DNA of 64,000 bases from Pseudofabraea citricarpa (lineage: Eukaryota; Ascomycota; Leotiomycetes; Helotiales; Dermateaceae). Below the pieces are notes generated by a model, which was not told where the DNA came from, searched no databases, and saw nothing but the letters and a program-made list of their open reading frames with translations. Made by a program: the position numbers and the translations under genes. This document shows, one piece after another, positions 34,744 through 46,672 of the stretch; positions within the stretch are counted from its first letter, which is position 1, and each line of letters begins with the position of its first letter. The DNA lies in assembly GCA_029641185.1 (NCBI GenBank), contig JAPWGK010000001.1, positions 322,501 through 386,500 on the forward strand. Reading direction: 5' to 3'.

Positions 34744-35796
34744 CTAATTTCCAACCAACCCAAAAGTACACCTCAGACCAGAATGGTCACTCCATGGAAC
34801 TGGGCTATCATCATCATGCTTCTGCTGCGGCTGGTTCGACGGGTTCTCTGCAACCGGAAAACTATCGCTTGGTTTTGTGATTACGTCTGGATGCATGACA
34901 TCTATGTCTTGGACCTTGAGCCCAAGCATAGCAACCTTATCTAACCGATTGGGAGGGAAAGGTTGCTTGCCATCAATCCCCCAGGTGAAGCCAGACTCAT
35001 TGTGACGCAACTCGGTCCATGCATCCACAAGGCCACTGTCCCGAACAAGGGTCTCGTCCTCTGGGAGGACCGGGTTAAAGTCGCCTGCCACCACACCACG
35101 ACCTGCACTGCGCAATAGAGAGGCAACAATAGAAATTTGTCGAGGACGATGAGAGGGTTGTATTGGAAGAGAGTCCAAGTGTACATTGACAAGTCGAATA
35201 CGAGTGTTGGCTGGCCCTGGCGGAGAAGAGGCTGGGCGTGATGAAGGAACAAAAATATCGCAGCAGAGAGCATCTCTCCCAAATCTAGTCGGGTATTTTA
35301 CTCTCCAGACTGGGCCAATTGTTGCCTTTCCTTGTGTCTCCCGAGCTGCAAAACGCGACTTTGAGAGAAGCGTCATACTCGCAAAGGATTGTCCTTTCCA
35401 ACTCGTCGCATCCGCCTCACTCAAAAACCAAGATTCACGAATCCGAACATCGTCTAGCAAAAATGCTAAAGCAGCTCGTGAGACTTCTTGGAAAAATATG
35501 ATATCAGGAGCCGAAGCCTGACTCATGATGTGTGAGATGACAGCTGAGATACGCGCTTCCGGTAAGGCTGAGGTGGAATCAACATTCCATGTCGCAAGTA
35601 CAAGTCTGGAGTCCTGGTTGTCTCTCTGCTGTGAACTGTCGGTGCGATCAGCATCTACATAGCTCCATTCTTTGGTGGAAGAGTCAAACTCGTGCCATGC
35701 CTGGAAGATTGGCGTGGCATCGGGCTCATCAACTGGTAGCGGGGTGTTTTGCGACCATGAGAGGTATTGTGTGCGGATACGTGAAAAGAGAGCCAT
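34744..35796 (-). CDS. Endonuclease/exonuclease/phosphatase family protein, TDP2-like
   Basis: An intronless frame of 350 aa from the ATG at 35796. The catalytic set of the EEP fold appears in order: LATWNVDS (69-73), IIFFQEVS with E104, RLVNVHLDSLP, VVAGDFNPV, and the C-terminal WSDHSGL with D337/H338. The TWNVD, FQEV and SDHSGL wording fits tyrosyl-DNA phosphodiesterase 2-type enzymes, which release trapped topoisomerase tyrosine from 5' DNA ends. No signal peptide is seen, and the N-terminal 60 residues are unremarkable. Other EEP phosphodiesterases are a possible alternative. Confidence 0.82.
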   Translation of the reverse strand: MALFSRIRTQYLSWSQNTPLPVDEPDATPIFQAWHEFDSSTKEWSYVDADRTDSSQQRDNQDSRLVLATWNVDSTSALPEARISAVISHIMSQASAPDIIFFQEVSRAALAFLLDDVRIRESWFLSEADATSWKGQSFASMTLLSKSRFAARETQGKATIGPVWRVKYPTRFGRDALCCDIFVPSSRPASSPPGPANTRIRLVNVHLDSLPIQPSHRPRQISIVASLLRSAGRGVVAGDFNPVLPEDETLVRDSGLVDAWTELRHNESGFTWGIDGKQPFPPNRLDKVAMLGLKVQDIDVMHPDVITKPSDSFPVAENPSNQPQQKHDDDSPVPWSDHSGLRCTFGLVGN

Positions 35797-36303
35797 GATT
35801 ATTCACCACTGGATTCAGAGACTGCAACAGTGGCTCTTAGATGGTGGGAATAGTTATGTGATCTGGAAAGACAAATGGACAATAGCTTAAGGTTCAAAGC
35901 CGGATAGAGACAAGGGGCTTTGTTCCAAATCACGTGGATCGCGATCAATGAGCTCAATCTATTTCCTATTAGAGACCAATTTTCTACTGTCTATCTTATT
36001 TTATTGTAAGTTTGGAACAATTGCCTTATACTTAATACCTCTCCCTTTGCGAATAACATAGACTGTCACGAGATCTGATATCAACGGGTATCACGTGTAT
36101 ATCAGATTCCAGATTTCCACAAGCTGAGGAGCGACAGTCGCTTCTCGTCTGACTTTTGTAAGTTCGCTAACAAGTTATAGTATTAAATAATTGTTACAGG
36201 AATATTCGTTGCTAGATACGCGTGGAAATGTTAGACCGCTGCCGGAGGAGAAGGAGGACGAGGAGAAGAAAGAGGATATTAGTAGTATTCTTAATTGACG
36301 ACA

Positions 36304-36380
36304 GAATTTTATCTAACAATAGGATTTTATCTGACAATAGGATTTTATCTTATAATAAGATTTTATCTAATAATAATAGT
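36304..36380. repeat. 18-bp degenerate tandem repeat, four copies
   Basis: The unit is about GATTTTATCTAACAATAG. Copies vary at the AAC and ATAG positions, and the last is expanded by TAA triplets. It lies inside the AT-rich relic. Confidence 0.8.
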
Positions 36381-36442
36381 TTAACTAATAATAATAGCTA
36401 ACCACTATAAGTGAATATAACACAAAAATCGACGTAGGAATA

Positions 36443-36469
36443 AAAAGACGCTACGTACTAGCGTCTTTT
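36443..36469. repeat. Perfect 11-bp-stem hairpin
   Basis: AAAAGACGCTA at 36443-36453 pairs with TAGCGTCTTTT at 36459-36469 across a 5-base loop. It could be a palindromic terminus or internal structure of a mobile element; there is no evidence for a gene terminator in this context. Confidence 0.8.
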
Positions 36470-36810
36470 ATTCTAACTTAGCAAATAATAAGTTCTATTA
36501 ATCACTTAATAAAACTACTACTAAAAATACCAACCAGACGAATAAGAGACTACTATCAACATGTTTCCGCAACGAATAACTAATATGCTAAAAAATATTA
36601 CAAAGCTACGGAGGTATATTTCGATTCTACGTTTATCATCCTCCGCCAATCATGTTCTTCCGCAAGTACTAATTTACCGCCTAAAATAGCACTCAAAAGC
36701 TATTATCCGCAGGATCATTCACTGGTATGGACACTCGCAGCGAAGAAAGAAGTACGTATTTTCTTTTTAATTATACTACGTATAACTCGAAAACGAAAGC
36801 TAACGTAATA

Positions 36811-37242
36811 TATAGACCGTCAAGCCATCTTCCGCAATACCTTCTTCAGCCAGAATATGCCTGTTTATCAGCAGAAGTTAAAGAGCAAGCGCAAGGATAT
36901 TACGGAGGATGATAAGATTGATCCACCAACACATTGGTTGTTATAAGAAATGGGAAAGAGGAGTAGTCACTGTTTAGCCTATACGGATACCAGCCAGAGA
37001 ATGGAGAATATTTCCGAGCAGAATACAGCTTGAGGCCAGGAACCCTCTGACTTTTAGAATTTCTAAGCCACAGCGAGAAGTGAAAGAGGCATTACAGTAT
37101 AATCATCGTGTCATCAATTGGTTTCTACTAAAGTACAGGGAGTTTCCAGGTATCGAGAAATTGATACAGCAACCGGAGTTGCCGAAGTTGCCAATGTTGA
37201 ATACAAACCATACCCAATACACACCGCTTAATCAAAACTGAT
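36811..37242 (+). pseudogene. Decayed coding fragment running into the helicase 3' end
   Basis: A plus-strand frame with DRQAIFRNTFFSQNMPVYQQ then KIDPPTHWLL is cut by stops near 36946 and 37031. A cleaner piece from about 37080, with LQYNHRVINWFLLKYREFPG and then LPKLPMLNTNHTQ, ends at a TGA near 37240 and overlaps the helicase stop on the other strand by about 13 bases. I do not recognise the family. It could be part of a transposon-borne gene. Confidence 0.35.
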
Positions 37243-40200
37243 CAAGTCCTCCTCAAAAGCCATCTCGCTGAGAGCTTCCGTAATAACACTGGTATCTGTA
37301 GCTGTAGCAGATTTGCCAGCATTGGTAGCAATATCCAAGTCTGAAATGCCACCGATCAAAGCCATGTCCTCCATGAAACTAGAAATTATCTCAGAGGCAG
37401 CCGTATCTTCAGCCTCGCTATTCGAACTCGTTCCATGTTCCGTACTAGCAAAGCCACTGGAGGTGGATGGAGGTTTAGTGCCATTTACCACCTTTGTGAC
37501 GCTACCATTCTCTCCTCGGTGAATAGTTCTCTGTTCGCCTTTAGATACCACTCTGACTCCATTACTAATAACGGCTGGTCGGAATGTCTCCTTGAACACA
37601 AATTCTGACTCGTCGATGTCTGGAAGAGCGGCGCGCTCCTGGAACCGCTTCTCTTCAAGCTCCTTGTCATGTTTTTTTACATCATACCCCTGCCAAATCC
37701 TTGCAGCATTCTTCATGGTTTCTTCCAAAGGCTCAGAATCCCCATAGTACTTTTTGATTTGGCCGTTTCTCAGCCGAGACATTGAAGAGGATTTAGGGCG
37801 GAATTCGTCCGAATTCTCACCATCTTCATCAGACGAAGAGACGCGGAAACCTTTACGGACCTGAATGGTACATGCTGCGCATCGACAGACAGCTCCGCAT
37901 GTCTCGCTACAATTGTGACCACAATCGAGAATAATCTCGCATGGCTCCTTGCAAACAATATTTTCATGAGGGATTGGATGACATGTGATCGGACAAGCTG
38001 TAAAAAATCAGATACTATATCCACGAAAGAATATCACATAAAACTTACCGTGACCGCATGGGAGATTACCCTCGCATTTAGTGTCGCAACCACCGCCTTG
38101 AATCTTAATCCAGTCATCTGGCTCAAATATTTCTGTGACAATGCCATGGGTTTGACAGGTTACTGGGAGACCATAGCAAGGAGTGCCGTCCATTTCCATA
38201 TTACTAGCACGGCCCTGGATGCACATAGATTTGAAAACCTTGTCCCAGACAGCTCCTGCGGTTGTGCCAGCGATCGTGATGGCGTTGCCAAAAATGTAGA
38301 GACCGCGCCGGGCTCTGGATAAAGAAACGACCAGACGATTCTGATTTTCGAGAAAACCAATGCCGAGGTGGTTATTGCTACGGACCAAGGACAGTAAGAT
38401 GACATCGTTCTCCTCACCTTGGTAACTATCCACGGTGAAAACATTGAAATAGGTTTCCCCTTTCAGAATTGGTATCTTTCTGAGTTGTCTCAAGATAGTC
38501 TTTCTCTGCCCGTTGTAGAATGTGAGCACAGTTATCTTCTCGACTGGGACACCGTTGAGTACAAGATAGAGAAAGAATTTAGCAATCATTTCTGCTTCAT
38601 TCATGTTGAATCGACTAGCATCATTGTCTTTGCTTTCTTGCCAAGTGTGATGGAAGAAAAAGCTGTCAAGTCCCCCCATGCCCTCGACTGGCTTGCGGTT
38701 GACCACCCGATCGAGAACCGAAGGATGGTCTTGAAGATCAGGATATATGGGATGATCTTCCATACACAGAAGCTCCCGTATTTCAGGAATCATACGACGC
38801 TGGCGTTGTAACATGATATAATTGATGTTGTTGGTGATTAATCGCTCAAACATTGACTTGCCCAGGTTATAAGGGTCCTTTTGTAGAAATGGGTTGTTGC
38901 AATTTGCTTGAAGTTGCTTGTGGTCGCCAACCAGAATCAACTGCTCCAGACTCTCGAACAAAGCTGCAGTGACAGTTCCCTCCAGAGTCTCGGCAGCTTC
39001 TTCAATGAGGAGAATGCGAGGTTTCAGAGCAGCAAGGAATGGACGATACTTTGACAACCCTGTTGTGGTGCAACCAACAAGTTTGATCTTCTTGCTGCGT
39101 ACAACACTAAGATTCATCATTTCCTAGGTGAATCAGTCAGCTGGTTATAATAACATTGCAATGCATCGCTAACTTACTCGAGCAATTCGAAAGTTATTTA
39201 GCTCGCTGCTATGTTCCTTGAGATGAACACAAAATGTTGCACGAATGCGGACGTATAGCTGCTTCAACAAGTACCGATAAACATCGCCGCGATGATCAGG
39301 AGAGATATCCCACAAGTTTCTTGTATTTGCCAACTTTTTCTTAATCTTTTTATCGTCCCAGGCGGGAAAGCCTTGACGGCCAGTCCATTCCTGTCGGAAA
39401 GGAACCCATACGCCTCTGAGCGCATCAGCATCATCTGGCTCTGGAGGCTCACCGTTCTCGAGTTCTAGTTCTTGAAGTTGTTCAAATTCAAGATCGATAT
39501 CCTCCTCTTCCAGACCCATATTGATTGAGGGGCAACGATCAAGCGGAACAAGATCATCTTTTCCGAGCCCTGCAAAAAGACTTGTTAGATAATCAAAGTC
39601 TCTTACTGCATATAGCGTATAAAATTTCAACTTACAGACGAGGAGTTTTGACCCAATCTGTTCTTCTTCGTCGGCCTCGATCCAACTATCATCCTGCAGC
39701 GAGTCAAATTGCTCCTGTGTCAGAATGCCACGGTCTAGAAAGGTATGCTCAATAATTGGATCCATTTGTATAAAAGGCTCGAGGACTTGTTGGAAGTTGA
39801 TGAGCCTAGCCTTTAGCTGATTGACAGCAAACTTGATGTTGCGGCCGCCAGCTTTTTCTTTGCACGATTGTTTGAGTTCGTACATAGTTCGCTTTTGGAT
39901 CTCGACATTCTCGCGATCACTTCGACCACCAAGTCTAAGGATATCCTCCTCAATAGGAAGAATGTGGTTTAGAAGTTGGTCGAGCGCGTGGTTTGTTTGA
40001 GCAGCAACAATGATCGGAGGATCTCCTTCTTTCCAATTATCCATCATGACAATAAGTGCTGCAACAGATACAAACGTCTTCCCTGTACCTGGTGGACCTT
40101 GGACAATTGCGAGGCGATTGGTCAACATGCGGGACAAAGCTGTCTTTTGTGAAGTATCAAGACCAGTCTTTGGAACATCAGGAACATCATTGAGAACGTC

Positions 40201-41269
40201 TACCCAATCCAATGACAATTTATCGGCTTCAGCACGAGCAGCCTCTTGATCATCGGGCGAAACTGTTGTCGTGACGAGTGATCGTAGATCCATAATAGAT
40301 TGCTCTTTGAGATGATCTGGGGTTGTCTCTGGTGCTTGATCTTGCCCACGAGTAAGAACGTAATCCAGGAGAGGCATACTACAAAAAGTTAGAGGGTAAT
40401 TAGAACAAAAGATGTAAGTATGTCTCACTCTTCGGTCATGAGTTTCTGAAGTGCAACAAGCATGTGTCGTGATGCTTCATAATATCCAATCCGAGATTCG
40501 ACCATAATCCAAGCTTCGGCATGTATTAGCATAAGATATACAGGATACCTTCAGGGCTACTACTCACGTTCGCCAGGTTGGAACTCTGCATCTTCTGCAT
40601 TGGCCCAGAAAAGATCAACACTGGGGGGGTTCTGGTCCAAACCTCCTCTAATGGGTCTCGCGGCTATCGTTGCAAGCTTACAGACAGTCTTGAAGCAATC
40701 TTTCTGCGGGGTCAGTGCTAGCAACGAGCCCTGTTGCAGACGCTTGCTTTGCTCCCATCGAATTTTCTTTCCAGCTCTCTCGTAGGAGAACTCAACGCGA
40801 AATCCAATGCCTTGATTGCCAACTTGCATGCCTTTGAAGTGGACCTAAAAATGTTAGCCGTGATCAACGCATGATTAGGTAGTAAACCCACATGAGTGTA
40901 GACGCAGGTGTTGCCATCATCTTGCATATTGGGATGCTCCTTGAAGTAAGCGATGGATTCTCTCAATGAACCAATGGCATCTTCCCGCAAGATCTGGTAA
41001 TGGGCGCCGATGTAAGCTTCCTTGGAAGACCAAGCACCAATTAGAGGGTTGATGGGAAGTTGTGTGCCATTGAATTTATCTGGATATTCGTCGTCGACAC
41101 TCAGTTCATCATATTCTCGAAAATTGGGCTCATCAGGCATGATTTCAGAAGCTGCTGGGATCTCCGGTAGATTGCGCCATTCATCATGATATCTGGTTCT
41201 CGCGTAAGGTTTGTTGACATGTTCCGCTAAGATCTTTCGATCCTCCTCCTCTCTTCCTCTCGTTGACAT
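37228..41269 (-). CDS. NFX1-type zinc-finger SF1 helicase (Hrr1/ZNFX1-like)
   Basis: Seven exons, 40892-41269, 40568-40844, 40429-40513, 39636-40378, 39178-39569, 38049-39123 and 37228-37997, encode 1239 aa. The ATG at 41269 is preferred (A at -3); another lies seven codons upstream. Walker A GPPGTGKT is at about 341-348. A charged insert precedes the second half, which holds LLIEEAAETLEG, LVGDHKQLQANC, QRRMIPEI, TVDSYQGEENDVILLSLVRS and RLVVSLSRARRGLYIFGN, all Upf1-like helicase motifs. Cys/His-rich NF-X1-type fingers follow (CDTKCEGNLPCGHACPITC, then DCGHNCSETCGAVCRCAAC). S. pombe Hrr1 of the RNA-directed RNA polymerase complex and animal ZNFX1 share this plan, so a small-RNA or RNA-silencing role is likely. 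The 66-bp segment 39570-39635 is read here as an intron. Confidence 0.88.
39570..39635 (-). other. Stopless, 3n-length intron within the helicase gene
   Basis: On the minus strand it begins GTAAGT, has a TATCTAAC branch-like sequence and ends TTTTTGCAG. It is 66 bp long and contains no stop, so retention would add 22 residues in frame. Splicing gives LLVWLGKDDLVPLD. Confidence 0.75.
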
Positions 41270-43582
41270 TGTAAAGGATTTCTGTAGCATGTAAGAATAG
41301 ATCTTAAGCGGTTGATGAACCCAAGAACAGAATGGATCTAGTTCGGGTTAAGGAAGATCCCCGAGATCTTTCGACTCAAGCACAGAAAAAGCCATAGAAG
41401 ATCTAACTGCAAGAGGGTCTGATCGAGGAAGCTTACCAGAAGTACATGAGGGGAGATCAATGGTTGTCGAAGATCTAAAACTGAGGTTGGTGGGAACAGT
41501 GGTTCTCAAAACAGTCGCCAGATAGATCAAGCTGCCAGCATATTAGCGAGGTCAAAGAATAAAGTACCACAGAATCCGTACCAATTGAATGTTGTAAGAT
41601 CGAAAAACTGCTACGCTCTGGTAGCATCGACGTTGGTCTGAGAACTGATGAGTGAATTAGCCCTGTTTCTTGACGGAGATGATGAGAGTATGACAGTGAT
41701 TGTGGAAAACCAGTCCGAGAGGAGATACAATCTTGATGGAGAATCTGAATTGGTAGAAGGAAAGAGGATGCTTACATTTGTAAATTCTATCCGTTACTGC
41801 TCCGTTGGGAAGGAAGTTGGGCCCTGCTTCCCTTCTATGTCTCGGGTGAGCTTGAGGGTGCGCGCAGCAAAAGAGATGGGAAAGAACCCAACAAGTCGAG
41901 ACTTTGGGACCTTCTAAGTAAGATCTTTGAGGGCTGAATCTCTGACAGGAACCCACAGAGTCGTTGATGATGTGGCTGTAGACGTGGGTGGAGTTGTAGT
42001 TGTGGTGGAGGGGGGATGAAAGAGAGAAAGAGGAAGGGCGGGAAGCAAGTAGGCAAGCACTCTGTTCGCGAAGCCGCCCGAGTCAAGCGAATAGGTACGC
42101 AAAACAAATGCTACAACATAGCAAATCGATTCAATCGACCCAAGCCAACTAGAGACCAAACTTAACAATGAATCTAAAAGACTGCAGGGTGGATTCGGGC
42201 ATCTTTTTATGGCAATCCTGGAGGCTTGCCACACTTCTGTTTGCTACAAACAGATTTTGACACCAGATACAAACGCTGCACAAAGGCTACCTTAGCGATG
42301 CTTCAGACTCACGAAACCTATAGAAAATGATCAATGAGTTCGCCAGCTACTTCCCCCGTCTCCTATTTAGACTAGTAAACTTGTATAGTATAAAACCAAG
42401 CTAGGAATTCTGGGAGCACCTCTGCCACCACACCAAGTTTAGTGCTAGAGATTGGAGTTCAAGGAAATGGACAGAATCTAACGAAAGTGATTAGAGAATC
42501 ATGAAACAGAACAAAACTCTTGTGGTGGTATGCTGACTTGCAACTCTAGAAACGAGCCAGTATGGGGCTTTCATTTAAGAAGGAGACCACCTTGAACTCA
42601 TTGATAGAGGACGAATCCCAGCATTACCCAATAATAAGCGATAAGGAGCGAGGAGTGAAGCTATCGCAAGAGAACAAGAACACTCACTGTACTATAAAGA
42701 TAATTGACATGACTACTGCAAAGGAAATTTGATATGAAAGCATACGATAGCTATGCCGATCTTCTTAAAAAAGAGATATCAGAATGTAATCCACCTGACT
42801 ACTGGGTATAGTGTAATAGAACACATGTATCAATGGCCGTCGATGAACGACAGTCTACAGATGAAAGTAAGTAGAAGGCTGAAGGGATGCCCATCAATTA
42901 AGCTCCAGTGCTGAAGCTGGAGCATAAATTTGAGATACAGCACTTTGAGCAACAGCATTAAATCTCGCTCATGATTTTACATGGTACTAACATAGGTACG
43001 TAGCCCAGTAGCCATCTTCCAGGCCCCTTTTACGAGTTTACCCTGCTGAGTCGAAATAAGAGGACGGCTAGGTGAACCCTTGAAGTATCAAATCTCAGAA
43101 ATTACATCGGCGAGGGTGTTACGCAATGGCAAAACTTAAGTTCACTCTTCAAAAATGCTTCGAACAGATAACACTCATCGTCACTTGGTTCAAGCAAGAA
43201 AAGAAATGACAAAGAACAGTGCGATACTGGCTAAAAGAAGCTAGCGTAGGGCTGCCCGGTCATGCGGCCGCTTGCGACCTGGACTGACTGAGGAAGTGGG
43301 AGGAGGACGGGAAAGTTTCCAGTCCTACTCTACTCTACTTCATACAATACAAATATAGCTTATTGCTCGAAAACAATCTCAAAGCTTGCCCTTCTTGGCT
43401 GCCAGATAATAGGAACATACAGAAAGTGGCTCACTGCCCCGGAAAGTTGGGGAAACCATCAGCTCTCAGCAATCACGCGCGGCAGAATCGCATCGCGTCA
43501 CATATCCTCGTTACGAAATTGCACCTGCGGACAATAGCTGTGAATGAAGCTTCTCTAGGGAAATATTATGGTGGCCTTCGCT
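41270..43582. other. Divergent intergenic region between the helicase and Spt8
   Basis: About 2.3 kb. Short frames near 41350-42230 on both strands lack family features, overlap one another and are probably leader or spacer sequence. CTACT-type repeats occur near 43325-43340. No RNA gene recognised. Confidence 0.4.
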
Positions 43583-45678
43583 ATGGATGATGACGATCGT
43601 GGTAAGTCTGCGCTGCGGAGCAAAAGACCATGACTAAATATGCAGGTTCCAATGCGAGCTCCGACAATGAGCAGGATGAGTTGATGGAAGATGCGGAGGA
43701 CCCCGAGGCTGAATTGGATGCCGAAGGCGATCAAGATGAGGAGGAAGAGGAAGACAATGGAGACGAAGATCAGGACGAGGGTGAAGACTCCGACTCTCCT
43801 CAACAGTCCCAGGCTAGAAGGCCAAGTCTTTCTACAAATCGCAGTTCAGACGACAGCCCTTCGGCGCAAGCAAAACGTATCAACGGCACAGGACCTACAT
43901 CTCACCCTCAGCCAATCTTGGTTCGAACATCTGCCTCCCCCAGGCAAGCGTCGGCGCCCCTATCCTCTCCTCGCATACGACTCGAAGTCAGGGCCGAAGC
44001 CCTCACAGCTTCGCTCTACGATATTGTGCCCACGATGGCTGCACCACAAGGAACCTCGATCAATGCGATCACCGCGACACCAGATATGCGGTATTGGTTC
44101 AGTGGTGGGACAGATTGTTACGTGCGCAAATATGACGGTGTGGCCACAGTTAACGGAAAGACGCAATTGACCGTAGCGCAACGGCATCCTTTCGTAGATA
44201 CCGTAGTCAAGGCAGGGGTATTGATGAGTTACTGGGAGAACGAGGAGCCATTTTCAAAGAACCTGGAAGAGCCATCCCTTTCTCCGGTTTACTCATTAGC
44301 GGTTCAGTCTCAGGCGCTTTGGGTTCTTTCCGGTCTTGAGTCGGGGTCTATCAATTTGTACTCCGTCCGCCATGATGAGGGCAAGCGGATTGCTTGTTTA
44401 TCAAAGCATACGTCAGCAGTTTCAGTGCTTACATTGGCGCAAGACGAGAAATCAGTCTTATCTGGTAGTTGGGATAAAAATATATTCGATTGGGATCTTA
44501 ACACAGGCCAGGTAAGAAGATCATTTTTGGAGCCTGGGAGCGGACAAATTTCTGCAATTGAAATACGCCCGCAGTCAACCTTGCCAGTACCCGAGGAATC
44601 TGGTGAAGCAGTCGTTACAAATGGTACATTCTCCAGCAACAACGATGCGAAACCACTTACCAATGGCGCGGCCTTTCCTGCTACTAATGGCAACGCAAAC
44701 GGCGTCAATGGGGAGACAAATGGCGCTGCCGATGGTACTGGGTCTCCCGCCGATACTGATGCAAATTCACTATTTGGTGGCGGCGGTGATACCGATTCTC
44801 TCTTTGGTGAAGGTGACGGAGCTCCTTCCGGGGGAAATTTTGGTGGGGACGACGACGACGAGTTTTCTCGTGCAATGGCCGCAGGAATAGATGACCACCA
44901 CCCACTAGATTCTCAGGGCGATATCACGATGGATGATACGAGTGGAATATTGGGAGTGGAACCACCACCGGCCATAGTTCCTGAAACAGAAATACAAAAT
45001 GGAGTTGAGCTCGAGCCCGAGAGTGCTCTAGAGATGAACGGAATTGCTCAGCCAAGTGGAGAGCCTTCAACAGTGGCAGCTAGTGTTCAAGATGCTGTAG
45101 CCACCTCAGATTCAACCTTTCTGGCAGCTTCTATTGACGGCCCTCTTCGTGTTTGGGACCGGCGGCAACCTAATCCAATTGCTAGAATAGTCCCAAAGAC
45201 AGGAGTGCCGCCGTGGTGTATGGCTGCCTGCTGGTCACCGGATGGAAACTTCATTTATGCTGGGAGAAGAAATGGCACAGTTGAAGAGTTCAGCTTACAC
45301 AAAGGACTCAAAACACCTGAGAGGACTTTTAAGTTTCCTCAGGGCAGTGGTGCTGTAAGTGCTTTGCGAGCTATGCCTAATGGTAGACATCTTATGTGGT
45401 AAGTAACCCGAATCTCCGCGATTGATTCCGTTGCTAATATTTTTTGTTACAGTGCTTCACACGATATTTTACGTCTTTACGATCTGAAGGAGCAGCAAGC
45501 CTTCAAGCACTCAACCGTTCCTTTCCTGATCGTACCCGGTCCACCACGAGCCGGCGTCATTTCTGCCCTCCATATCGACCCAACCTGCAAATACATGATC
45601 TCTGCGGCTGGAAATCGCGGTTGGGAAGGCAGCAGCACCGAGGTGCTTATTGGTTATGAAATTGGCATTCCACAATGA
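43583..45678 (+). CDS. spt8: SAGA subunit Spt8, WD40-repeat protein
   Basis: Three exons, 43583-43601, 43646-45398 and 45453-45678, with introns of 44 and 54 bp, encode 665 aa. An in-frame ATG at 43568 would add five residues. The N-terminus is strongly acidic (EEEEEDNGDEDQDEGED), as in Spt8. WD-type units follow: YWFSGGTDCYVRKYDG, LWVLSGLESGSINLYSV, VLSGSWDKNIFDWDLNTG, then after a long Asn/Gly/Asp-rich insert AASIDGPLRVWDRR, YAGRRNGTVEEFSL and a C-terminal HDILRLYDL unit. Spt8 helps SAGA deliver TBP to promoters; it acts in the nucleus. The low-complexity insert of about 190 residues between repeats is typical of fungal orthologues. Confidence 0.92.
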
Positions 45679-46672
45679 AGAGTAAGAGGGGAAATTCTTT
45701 GGCTGTACATCGCTAGCTGGTCTTTTTTGGATAAGATCATGTCAGGCGTCTGAGGCTCATAGCCCGAAGTCCAACCGATGGTCCTATAACTCTGCTAAAG
45801 GTATTGCCAACTACCAATTGATGGCGAAGTTCGCAATGTATAGGAGTGTGCAGGAAACACTGAGTCACAGTCGCAGAAATCTAGCGTCAAGCCAATGTTT
45901 GCTCAGGATATGCAACATTGAAATTCTTCAAGCGAGGAGTTCTGGTCATGCCAAATTAACACAACTGAGTTGGAAAGGAAAGTTGACAATGGCAAATGGC
46001 GCATTAGAGATACCACGGGTCATGGGGTTATATTTTTCTAGTTGAACGAAGAGTAGACACTGTAGATGTACAATTCAATGTATTATTGCAAATGCATCAG
46101 GCTACTTACCTTAGGTAGCTACCTATATGCACCTTTAAGCGGGGTGGCTGATGATCGGCGAGTGTGCGTTTGGACACAACATTTCCCCGCAGCACGAGAG
46201 CCATGAATCATGCAATCTTCGATCCAGATGATGCATCCCGCTTTGGCAGGTGACAAGAACATCCAACACCAGGAGAATCAGGGTCATGGCAGAGGTGAGA
46301 GGCAAGAGGGTAAAGGGATCAATTCGCCCGGGCGCTTCGGTACAAAGTTGGCTTCTCTACTTACCCCACACCCCGCACACCGCACACCGCACTCACTGCC
46401 TGGGCCTCGAACTCCAGGCGAAACAATTGAGGGGTTGTCGTATCATCACCTGGACGTGGAGCATGGTCTTGCTTTACGGATATTTGACAAGCCGGAAGCA
46501 CTATCCGATATGAGCTGTACTTCGTTGCACGTTTGGGGCGAGACCTCGCTGCCTATCTGTCTTCTCAGGAATGTCATCGTCGAGCTTCTGTCGGGGATCT
46601 TGAGCTGGCAAAGGCTAGCCGCTCGTTGTATACTCACTTGAAGCCCTGTTCGACCTATCCTGCCCTGCAATC
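45679..46672. other. Intergenic between Spt8 and the transhydrogenase
   Basis: About 1 kb between two plus-strand genes. Contains a short CACACCGCACACCGCAC repeat near 46373-46392. No supported gene. Confidence 0.4.

Larger units (their letters stand above)
35797..37227. other. AT-rich relic region between TDP2-like and helicase genes
   Basis: Holds four degenerate copies of an 18-bp repeat (36304-36380), an 11-bp-stem hairpin (36443-36469), a 13-bp inverted pair (36633-36645 and 36903-36915) and protein-like fragments on the plus strand from about 36810 onward. The AT-rich composition contrasts with the flanking genes and suggests a decayed repeat, perhaps affected by RIP, though I did not compute indices. 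Confidence 0.5.

Noticed and set aside
36633..36915. 283-bp element bounded by a 13-bp inverted repeat
   Set aside because: The match is short, in biased sequence, with no target duplication.
39570..39635. Reading straight through this segment as 22 coding residues
   Set aside because: Strong GTAAGT donor, CTAAC branch and TTTTTGCAG acceptor favour an intron; kept as a finding rather than coding.
41657..42234. Minus-strand frames upstream of the helicase
   Set aside because: Low-complexity Pro/His-rich translations in overlapping frames; more likely leader sequence.
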